From JBDIBB01 sp039812685 (GTDB lineage: Bacteria; Acidobacteriota; Vicinamibacteria; Vicinamibacterales; JAFNAJ01): a stretch of 11,104 bases of DNA. Made by a program: the position numbers and the translations under genes. How positions within the stretch are numbered: position 1 is the first letter of the stretch; the number at the start of each line of letters is the position of its first letter. The DNA is taken from NCBI GenBank assembly GCA_039812685.1, contig JBDIBB010000121.1:1-11104 (forward strand). The letters are read 5' to 3'. Of this stretch, positions 5,411 to 11,104 are shown piece after piece. The notes below the pieces were generated by a model that was not told where the DNA came from, searched no databases, and was given only the letters and a program-made list of their open reading frames with translations.

Positions 5411-7621
5411 ATGCGTTACCTCGCCATCATCCCGCTCCTGCCCCTGCTCGGCGCCGCGCTCAACGGCCTCGTGGGCATCCGCTACTTCCCGAAGCAGGTC
5501 GCGGCGTGGCTCGCCTGCACGACCGTCGGGCTCTCTCTCGCGATTTCGCTCTGGGGCGTCGCCGAGATGATGGCGCTGCCGCCCGGGGCGCGCGAGCACG
5601 TCACCGTGCTCGCGACCTGGCTGCCGCCGATGGCGCTGCAGACGGCGGCCGGCATCGGCACCTTCAGCGTCGACTGGGCGCTGCGGCTCGACCCGCTCTC
5701 GGCCGTGATGATCCTCGTGGTCAGCGGCATCAGCTTCCTGATTCACATCTACTCGACCGCCTACATGGACGGCGAGCCCAGGGGCAGCTACGCGCGGTTC
5801 TTCTCCTACCTGAACCTGTTCGTCTTCTTCATGCTCACGCTCGTGCTCGGCGCGAACTTCCTCGTGATGTTCGTCGGCTGGGAGGGCGTGGGCCTCTGCT
5901 CCTACCTGCTCATCGGCTTCTGGTACGAGAAGGACAGCGCGTCGAATGCCGGCAAGAAGGCGTTCATCACCAACCGCATCGGCGACTTCGGGTTCATCCT
6001 CGGGATGTTCCTGATCTTCTACACCTTCGGCACGCTCGACTTCCGCGCGGTGGCCGGCGCCGCGGCCGGCATGCCGGCGGAGACCGCCGCCTTCGGCGCG
6101 CTGTCGATCGCGTGCCTGTGCCTGTTCGTCGGCGCCACGGGCAAGTCGGCGCAGATCCCGCTCTACGTCTGGCTGCCCGACGCGATGGAGGGGCCCACGC
6201 CGGTCTCCGCGCTCATCCACGCCGCGACGATGGTCACCGCCGGCGTCTACATGGTGGCGCGCAACGCCGTGCTGTTCGAGCACGCGCCGATGGTGATGCA
6301 GATCGTGGCCATCGTCGGGGCGCTGACGGCGCTGGTGGCCGCCACGATCGGCCTGGTGCAGAACGACATCAAGCGCGTGCTCGCCTACTCCACGGTGAGC
6401 CAGCTCGGCTACATGTTCCTCGCCACCGGCGTCGGCGCGTTCGCCGCCGGGGCGTTCCACCTGATGACGCACGCCTTCTTCAAGGCGCTGCTCTTCCTCG
6501 GCAGCGGGTCGGTGATCCACGGCATGGGCGGCGAGCAGGACATGCGCCAGATGGGCAGCCTGAGGAAGTACCTGCCCGTCACCTACGCCACCATGATGGT
6601 CGGCACGCTGGCGATCGCCGGCATCCCGCCGTTCGCCGGCTTCTTCAGCAAGGACGAGATCCTCTTCCGCACTTTCGAGCACAACCGGATCCTGTGGGTG
6701 CTGGCGGCGGCCACGGCGCTGATGACCGCCTTCTACATGTTCCGGCTGATGTCGCTCACCTTCTTCGGCGCCTATCGCGGACCGGCGTTCGAGGCCCACG
6801 TCCCGCACGCGGCGCACGGCGCCGGCCACGATGCCCACGCGCACGGCGGCCACGGCCAGTGGCACGGGCCGCACGAGTCGCCGAAGGCGATGACGGTGCC
6901 GCTGGTGGCGCTGGCCGCCGGCGCGGTGCTCGTGGGCTTCATCGGCCTGCCGCCGTTTCTCGGGGGCAGCGCCTTCGAGCGGTTCCTCGAGCCGAGCGTC
7001 ACGGCGACGGCGACGCCCGCGTTCTCGCCGGCCACCGCGCCGGCAACCGTGCTGCCGGGTGCGATGCCGGCCGGCCACGGCACGGCGCCGGCCGCCGAGT
7101 CCGCCACCCACGCCGCCGCCGCGGCGCCGGCCGAGGCCGCCCACGGCGCCTCGCACACGGCGCTCGAGGTCGGCCTGATGCTGCTCTCGGTGCTGCTCGC
7201 CGCCGGGGGCATCCTCTACGCGCGGCACGTCTACGTGACACGGCCCGAGCTGTCGGAGGCGATCGCGCGCCGCTTCCCGGGCGCGCACCGCGTCCTGCTG
7301 AACAAGTACTTCGTCGACGAGTTCTACGGCGCCACCTTCATCGGCGCCACCTACGCGGCCGCCCGCGCGTCGTGGCTCTTCGACCGCAGCGTGGTGGACG
7401 GCGCGGTGAACGGGACGGGCTGGTTCACGCGGGCCTCGTCCTGGCTGTCCTCGCTCGTCGACCGGCACGCGGTCGACGGGCTGGTGAACCTGGTGGCCGA
7501 CGCGCTGGGCGAGGCCAGCCACGTGTTCCGCCGCCTGCAGACGGGACTCGTCCAGAACTACGCGCTGCTGATGCTGCTGGGCGTGTTCGTGTTCGTCAGC
7601 GCCTACATGCTCTGGCGCTGA
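5411..7621 (+). CDS. nuoL: NADH-quinone oxidoreductase subunit L (NuoL) with His-rich insertions
   Basis: NuoL, the counterpart of ND5, is the distal antiporter-like proton pump; its long lateral helix runs along the membrane arm. The 736-residue product is clearly longer than E. coli NuoL (613). Pump residues are in place: Glu158 in FVGWEGVGLCSYLLIGFWYE, Lys245 in TGKSAQIPLYVWLPDAMEGP, and Lys414 in FAGFFSKDEIL. Most of the extra length lies in two loops: residues 461-490, with nine His between 463 and 488, and residues about 525-583, rich in Ala, Pro, Thr and His. These match the short loops on either side of TM15 in E. coli. The segment 628-710 has the look of the lateral helix and is followed by a final membrane helix at about 716-735. 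The start is the ATG at 5411, without a strong Shine-Dalgarno. A 24-nt palindrome follows the stop. Confidence 0.96.
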   Translation: MRYLAIIPLLPLLGAALNGLVGIRYFPKQVAAWLACTTVGLSLAISLWGVAEMMALPPGAREHVTVLATWLPPMALQTAAGIGTFSVDWALRLDPLSAVMILVVSGISFLIHIYSTAYMDGEPRGSYARFFSYLNLFVFFMLTLVLGANFLVMFVGWEGVGLCSYLLIGFWYEKDSASNAGKKAFITNRIGDFGFILGMFLIFYTFGTLDFRAVAGAAAGMPAETAAFGALSIACLCLFVGATGKSAQIPLYVWLPDAMEGPTPVSALIHAATMVTAGVYMVARNAVLFEHAPMVMQIVAIVGALTALVAATIGLVQNDIKRVLAYSTVSQLGYMFLATGVGAFAAGAFHLMTHAFFKALLFLGSGSVIHGMGGEQDMRQMGSLRKYLPVTYATMMVGTLAIAGIPPFAGFFSKDEILFRTFEHNRILWVLAAATALMTAFYMFRLMSLTFFGAYRGPAFEAHVPHAAHGAGHDAHAHGGHGQWHGPHESPKAMTVPLVALAAGAVLVGFIGLPPFLGGSAFERFLEPSVTATATPAFSPATAPATVLPGAMPAGHGTAPAAESATHAAAAAPAEAAHGASHTALEVGLMLLSVLLAAGGILYARHVYVTRPELSEAIARRFPGAHRVLLNKYFVDEFYGATFIGATYAAARASWLFDRSVVDGAVNGTGWFTRASSWLSSLVDRHAVDGLVNLVADALGEASHVFRRLQTGLVQNYALLMLLGVFVFVSAYMLWR

Positions 7622-7629
7622 GGGTGTGT

Positions 7630-7653
7630 GGCGGTCCGCCGCGGCGGACCGCC
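7630..7653. repeat. Perfect 24-nt palindrome after nuoL
   Basis: The sequence from 7630 to 7653 equals its own reverse complement. As RNA it folds into a 10-bp stem (GGCGGTCCGC with GCGGACCGCC) capped by CGCG, 9 nt after the nuoL stop. No T-run follows, so it is not a canonical intrinsic terminator. It could act as an mRNA-stability or attenuation element between nuoL and nuoM, or as a dyad site for a DNA-binding protein. Confidence 0.8.
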
Positions 7654-7674
7654 TCCGGTGGTCGGTGACTGACG

Positions 7675-7694
7675 CGGCCCGCGATGGCGGGCCG
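7675..7694 (+). promoter_or_regulatory. Hairpin with a candidate nuoM start codon in its loop
   Basis: CGGCCCGC (7675-7682) pairs perfectly with GCGGGCCG (7687-7694), leaving the tetraloop GATG (7683-7686), which contains the ATG at 7684. A G-U pair (7674 with 7695) could extend the stem. It would expose the ATG in the loop while burying its surroundings, or else argue that the ATG at 7708 is the real start. Confidence 0.55.
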
Positions 7695-9354
7695 TTCACT
7701 GGTGCTTATGCCGCTGCTCTCTACCATCCTGTTCCTCCCCCTGTTCGGCGCCATCGTGCTGCTGGCCGTGCCCCGCACCCAGGAGACCGCGATCAAGTGG
7801 CTGGCCAACCTCTTCGTGCTGGCGGGCTTCCTCGTCTCGCTGCCGCTCTGGTGGGAGTACGACATCCAGCAGGCCGGCTTCCAGTTCCAGGAGCGCGCCC
7901 AGTGGATCCCGTCGATCGGCGCCTCCTACTTCCTCGGCGTCGACGGCTTCAGCATCCTGATGGTGCTGCTGACGACGCTCTTCGGCGTGATCGCCACGCT
8001 GTCGTCGTGGACGGCCATCACCGAGCGCGTCAAGGAGTACTACGTCTTCCTCCTGGTGCTGCAGACCGGCATGCTCGGCGCCTTCATGTCGCTCGACTTC
8101 CTGCTCTTCTTCCTGTTCTGGGAGGTGATGCTGGTGCCGATGTACTTCCTGATCGGCATCTGGGGCAGCGACCGGCGGCTCTACTCGGCGATCAAGTTCT
8201 TCCTCTACACCCTGGCCGGCAGCGTGCTGATGCTGCTCGGCATCCTCGCCATCTACTTCCACAACCACAGCGTGACGGGCGTCTACACGTTCGACGTCCT
8301 CGAGTGGTACCGGCTGGGCATGCCCTTCGACCTGCAGTGGTGGGTGTTCCTCGCCTTCTTCATCGGGTTCGCCATCAAGGTGCCGATGTTCCCCTTCCAC
8401 ACCTGGCTGCCCGACGCGCACACCGACGCGCCCACGGCCGGCTCGGTGATCCTGGCGGCCATCCTCCTGAAGATGGGGACCTACGGCTTCATCCGCTTCA
8501 GCCTGCCGCTGATGCCGGAGGCCACGGTGCACTTCGTGCCCTTCATCGCCGCGCTCTCGCTGATCGGCATCGTCTACGGCGCGCTGTGCGCCATGGCGCA
8601 GCACGACTGGAAGCGCCTGGTGGCCTACTCGAGCGTCAGCCACCTCGGCATGGCGATGCTGGGCATGTTCGCCCTCACGCCGGTGGGCGTGGCGGGCAGC
8701 ATCATGCAGCAGATCAACCACGGCATCTCCACCGGCGCGCTCTTCCTCATCGTCGGCATCGTCTACGAGCGGCGGCACACGCGCGAGATCGGCGAATACG
8801 GCGGGCTGGCCAAGGTGATGCCGGTCTACGCCTACGTCTTCATGGTGATGACGCTCTCGTCGATCGGACTGCCGGCGCTCAACGGGTTCATCGGCGAGAT
8901 CATGATCCTGCAGGGCACCTACGTGGTGAGCAAGATGTGGGCGCTGGTGGCGGCCTCGGGCATCGTGCTCGGCGCGGCCTACATGCTGTGGCTCTACCAG
9001 CGGACGATGCTCGGCCGGATCACCAACCCGAAGAACGAGCAGTTGCCCGATCTGAACCTGCGGGAGTTCGCCACCTTCGCGCCGCTGCTCGTCCTGGCCG
9101 TCTGGATCGGCCTCTATCCGGCGCCCGTGCTCTCGCGCCTGCAGCCGTCGGTCGACGCCGTGGTGGCGCGGGTGAACCCGGCGTACCGTGAGCGCCTCGC
9201 GCGCGGAACCACACCGGGCGCCGACGACTGCGCCGATCCCGCGGCCCCGGCCGGCGGAGCGCCGTTCTCGACCGCGGCCTGCGATGACGGCAACGCGCCG
9301 CCCGCGCCCGCCGCGCCTCCCGACGCGGCCGCACCCCAGGGAGGGGCGCACTGA
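7684..9354 (+). CDS. nuoM: NADH-quinone oxidoreductase subunit M (NuoM) with Pro/Ala-rich C-terminal tail
   Basis: NuoM, the counterpart of ND4, is the middle antiporter-like proton pump of the membrane arm. The 556-residue product carries the pump residues expected from E. coli (Glu144, Lys234, Lys265, Glu407): Glu147 in LFWEVMLVPMYF, Lys232 in FAIKVPMFPFHTWLPDAHTDAP, Lys263 in ILLKMGTYGF, and Glu405 in GFIGEIMIL. The usual fold ends near residue 505. A tail of about 50 residues, rich in Ala, Pro, Asp and Gly and holding Cys516 and Cys533, follows and is unusual. The start is uncertain: neither the ATG at 7684, in a hairpin loop, nor the ATG at 7708 (residue 9) has a Shine-Dalgarno. Starting at 7708 would give MPLLSTILFLPLFGA, closer to the family. 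The stop overlaps the nuoN ATG by one base (TGATG). Confidence 0.95.
   Translation: MAGRSLVLMPLLSTILFLPLFGAIVLLAVPRTQETAIKWLANLFVLAGFLVSLPLWWEYDIQQAGFQFQERAQWIPSIGASYFLGVDGFSILMVLLTTLFGVIATLSSWTAITERVKEYYVFLLVLQTGMLGAFMSLDFLLFFLFWEVMLVPMYFLIGIWGSDRRLYSAIKFFLYTLAGSVLMLLGILAIYFHNHSVTGVYTFDVLEWYRLGMPFDLQWWVFLAFFIGFAIKVPMFPFHTWLPDAHTDAPTAGSVILAAILLKMGTYGFIRFSLPLMPEATVHFVPFIAALSLIGIVYGALCAMAQHDWKRLVAYSSVSHLGMAMLGMFALTPVGVAGSIMQQINHGISTGALFLIVGIVYERRHTREIGEYGGLAKVMPVYAYVFMVMTLSSIGLPALNGFIGEIMILQGTYVVSKMWALVAASGIVLGAAYMLWLYQRTMLGRITNPKNEQLPDLNLREFATFAPLLVLAVWIGLYPAPVLSRLQPSVDAVVARVNPAYRERLARGTTPGADDCADPAAPAGGAPFSTAACDDGNAPPAPAAPPDAAAPQGGAH
9338..9346 (+). promoter_or_regulatory. Strong ribosome binding site of nuoN
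   Basis: AGGGAGGGG at 9338-9346 contains GGAGG, 9 nt before the nuoN ATG at 9354. It lies inside the tail codons of nuoM and is the strongest Shine-Dalgarno of the cluster, fixing the start at 9354. Confidence 0.75.
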
Positions 9355-10826
9355 TGCCTGCCGGCCTGTCGCTCTCGGACTTCTATTACCTGCTGCCGGA
9401 ACTCGTCCTCACGGGCGGCCTGCTCCTGCTGCTCATCATCGAGAGCGCGACGCCGCGCGAACGCCACGGCTGGCTCGCGTGGTTCGCGGTGGCCGTGCTC
9501 GGCGCCACCCTCGTCAGCCTGCTGCCGTTTGCCGGGCTCGCCGTCCCCGTCGCACGCGGGCTGATGGTGGTGGACGGCTTCGGGCTGTTCTTCAAGGCGA
9601 TCTTCCTCGCCGCCGCCGCGCTCACCATCCTCATGTCGCAGCGCTACCTCGACGTGGAGGGCGTCCGGCCGGGCGAGTACTACTTCCTCGTGCTCACCGC
9701 CACGCTCGGCATGATGTTCATGGCGGGCGGCACCGACCTGATCACCATCGTCGTCGGCCTCGAGACGATGGCGGTGTCCTTCTATATCCTGGCGGGCTTC
9801 ATCAAGCCGAACCGCCGGTCGAACGAGGCCGCCATCAAGTACTTCGTGCTGGGCGCCTTCTCGCTCGGGCTGCTGCTCTACGGCATGTCGCTCATGTACG
9901 GATTGAGCGGCAGCACCCGCCTGCACGAGATCGCGCCGCTGGTGGCCTCCCACCAGGGCGGGCTCGCCCTCACGCTCGCCGTGGTGCTGCTGGTGGCCGG
10001 CGTCGGGTTCAAGATCGCCGCCGTCCCGTTCCACATGTGGACGCCCGACGTCTACGAGGGCGCGCCGACGCCGATCACCGGCTTCCTGTCGGTGGGCTCG
10101 AAGGCGGCGTCCTTCGCCATGCTGCTGCGCCTCTTCGTCGAAGGCCTCCCCTCCGCGCTGCCCGAATGGCAGACGCTCTTCTACGTGCTCGCGGTCCTCA
10201 GCATGATCGTGGGCAATGTCGCCGCCATCACGCAGACCAACGTCAAGCGCATGCTCGCCTACTCGTCGATCGCCCACGCCGGCTACGTGCTGATCGGCAT
10301 CGTGCCCGGGACCGAACGCGGCATCACGGCGGCGATGATCTACCTCCTGCTCTACGCGTTCATGCAGCTGGGCGCCTTCGCCGTGGTCGCGCTGCTGCGG
10401 CGGGCCGACGTGGTGGGCGACGAACTGAAGGACCTGAGCGGCCTCTACCAGCGCAGCCCGGCGTCGGCCATCGCGATGCTGATCTTCATGCTGTCGCTCG
10501 GCGGCATCCCGCCCACCGCCGGCTTCATGGGCAAGGTCTGGGTGTTCGGCGCGGCGATCGACGCGGGGTTCGTGTGGCTGGCCGTCATCGGCGTCCTCAA
10601 CAGCGCGGTCTCGCTCTACTACTACTTCCGCGTGGTGGTCTTCATGTGGATGAAGACCGACGTGGTGGCCTCGCCCGTGCGCCTGGGCCCGGCCCTCGGG
10701 CTCGCCGTCGGCGTGTCGCTGGTCGCCACGCTGGCGCTCGGGATGTACCCCGGGCCGGTGTTCGAGTGGGCCGAGGCCTCCGCACGGGCACTCGGCACGG
10801 CGGCGCCGGCACTGACGCTGAAGTAG
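9354..10826 (+). CDS. nuoN: NADH-quinone oxidoreductase subunit N (NuoN)
   Basis: NuoN, the counterpart of ND2, is the antiporter-like pump nearest the quinone end of the membrane arm. The 490-residue product has the usual length. Pump residues are present near the E. coli positions (Glu133, Lys217, Lys247, Lys395): Glu137 in VVGLETMAVSFYILAGF, Lys220 in GVGFKIAAVPFHMWTPDVYEGAPTP, Lys250 in SVGSKAASF, and Lys394 in TAGFMGKVWVF. The stretch QTNVKRMLAYSSIAHAGYVLIG (294-315) is also a family hallmark. The ATG at 9354 overlaps the nuoM stop (TGATG) and follows a strong Shine-Dalgarno, so translation is probably coupled to nuoM. It is the last nuo gene here; an ATP synthase accessory gene starts 92 nt downstream on the same strand. 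Confidence 0.97.
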   Translation: MPAGLSLSDFYYLLPELVLTGGLLLLLIIESATPRERHGWLAWFAVAVLGATLVSLLPFAGLAVPVARGLMVVDGFGLFFKAIFLAAAALTILMSQRYLDVEGVRPGEYYFLVLTATLGMMFMAGGTDLITIVVGLETMAVSFYILAGFIKPNRRSNEAAIKYFVLGAFSLGLLLYGMSLMYGLSGSTRLHEIAPLVASHQGGLALTLAVVLLVAGVGFKIAAVPFHMWTPDVYEGAPTPITGFLSVGSKAASFAMLLRLFVEGLPSALPEWQTLFYVLAVLSMIVGNVAAITQTNVKRMLAYSSIAHAGYVLIGIVPGTERGITAAMIYLLLYAFMQLGAFAVVALLRRADVVGDELKDLSGLYQRSPASAIAMLIFMLSLGGIPPTAGFMGKVWVFGAAIDAGFVWLAVIGVLNSAVSLYYYFRVVVFMWMKTDVVASPVRLGPALGLAVGVSLVATLALGMYPGPVFEWAEASARALGTAAPALTLK

Positions 10827-10872
10827 GCGAGTGGTGCCGGAGCGCCGCATCCGCCGGCCATCCGGGCGACGG

Positions 10873-10900
10873 GCCGCGGGCGCCCCGTGACCCCCGCGGC
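10873..10900 (+). terminator. GC-rich hairpin between nuoN and atpZ (possible attenuator)
   Basis: GCCGCGGG (10873-10880) pairs perfectly with CCCGCGGC (10893-10900) around a 12-nt loop, in the 92-nt gap after nuoN. No T-run follows, so it does not meet the rule for an intrinsic terminator; it may only reduce read-through from nuo into atp, or stabilise the nuo mRNA 3' end. I see no clear promoter for atpZ in this gap. Confidence 0.4.
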
Positions 10901-10918
10901 TGACAAGCCCCAGGTCCC

Positions 10919-11104
10919 ATGCCACCCTCCACCTGGAAGACCGTCGGATCGCTCGGCACCGTTGGGCTCTCCTTCGTGCTGGCCATCGTGATCGGCACCT
11001 GGGCGGGACACTGGGTGGACGGCAGGCTCGGCACATCGCCCTGGGGGTTCCTGGCCGGCTTCGTCCTCGGACTGGCCGCGGGCATCCTGAACGTCTATCG
11101 CATC
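10919..11104 (+). CDS. atpZ: AtpZ/AtpI-family protein, start of an ATP synthase operon (3' end missing)
   Basis: Sixty-two codons run from an ATG at 10919, preceded by a weak CAGG, to the window edge. Two hydrophobic helices, at about 13-27 and 42-58, flank the motif GTWAGHWVDGRLGTSPWGF (26-44), typical of the small AtpZ/AtpI family (Pfam ATPase_gene1). The ending GLAAGILNVYRI fits the end of the second helix, so only a few to a few tens of residues are probably missing. Proteins of this family are encoded at the front of F-type ATP synthase operons; they help assembly of the c-ring or have been linked to Mg2+ supply. An atpI/atpB/atpE series is expected just beyond the right edge. The symbol is by family and position; atpI or atpQ is possible. 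Confidence 0.82.
   Translation, partial: MPPSTWKTVGSLGTVGLSFVLAIVIGTWAGHWVDGRLGTSPWGFLAGFVLGLAAGILNVYRI

Noticed and set aside
5312..7699. A very long minus-strand open frame (795 codons) opposite nuoL
   Set aside because: Its protein is a His/Arg/Glu/Asp/Gly-rich string without domains. The plus-strand frame encodes an unmistakable NuoL, and long antisense frames are common in GC-rich genes because stop codons are rare there.
7696..9351. Long minus-strand frames opposite nuoM, nuoN, nuoH and nuoD (418-640 codons)
   Set aside because: They have the same charged, repetitive composition with no recognisable motif, and each mirrors a well-supported nuo gene.
10831..10890. A short GTG-started frame in the nuoN-atpZ gap (19 codons)
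   Set aside because: It lacks a convincing ribosome binding site, overlaps the hairpin, does not overlap either neighbour, and is no longer than expected by chance in GC-rich DNA.
1..11104. tRNA or rRNA genes, CRISPR arrays, insertion sequences, attachment sites or defence genes
   Set aside because: I looked on both strands and saw no repeat-spacer pattern, transposase-like protein, terminal repeats or tRNA-like sequence. The nuo genes look uniform in composition and complete, with no sign of transfer.

Overview
The window is a GC-rich bacterial segment, probably from an acidobacterium. That assignment is an inference. It rests mainly on the leftmost gene, a secreted von Willebrand A protein of the type known as the 'VWFA-related Acidobacterial domain' family, and on the strong G/C bias at third codon positions.

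Layout. Positions 1-880 (minus strand) hold that VWA gene, missing only its 3' end. Positions 881-1237 are a divergent intergenic region without a convincing gene. It carries a near-consensus sigma70 promoter with an extended -10 (1106-1134) facing right, then a leader hairpin. Positions 1238-10826 are one tightly packed plus-strand cluster for respiratory complex I (proton-pumping NADH:quinone oxidoreductase): nuoA, nuoC, nuoD, nuoH, nuoJ, nuoK, nuoL, nuoM, nuoN. A partial AtpZ/AtpI-type gene, normally the first gene of an F-type ATP synthase operon, begins at 10919 and runs off the right end.

How the genes work together. NuoA, H, J, K, L, M and N form the membrane arm. NuoH, with NuoA/J/K, lies at the quinone end, and NuoN, M and L are the antiporter-like pumps; their key Glu and Lys residues are all present. 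NuoC and NuoD belong to the quinone-reducing connecting module. The set present is exactly the nine subunits that carry no cofactor. Every Fe-S or flavin subunit (NuoB, E, F, G, I) is absent, and the gaps where nuoB and nuoI normally sit are only 23 and 7 nt.

I do not see a clearly new biological system. The points most worth a second look are the cofactor-free partition of complex I, a 20-codon Pro/Arg-rich mini-ORF that bridges nuoD and nuoH through ATGA overlaps at both ends, a perfect 24-nt palindrome plus a second hairpin holding a candidate nuoM start codon in its loop, and low-complexity additions to NuoC (N-terminal Pro/Ala/Lys), NuoL (His-rich) and NuoM (C-terminal tail). Several start codons are uncertain and are marked in the entries.
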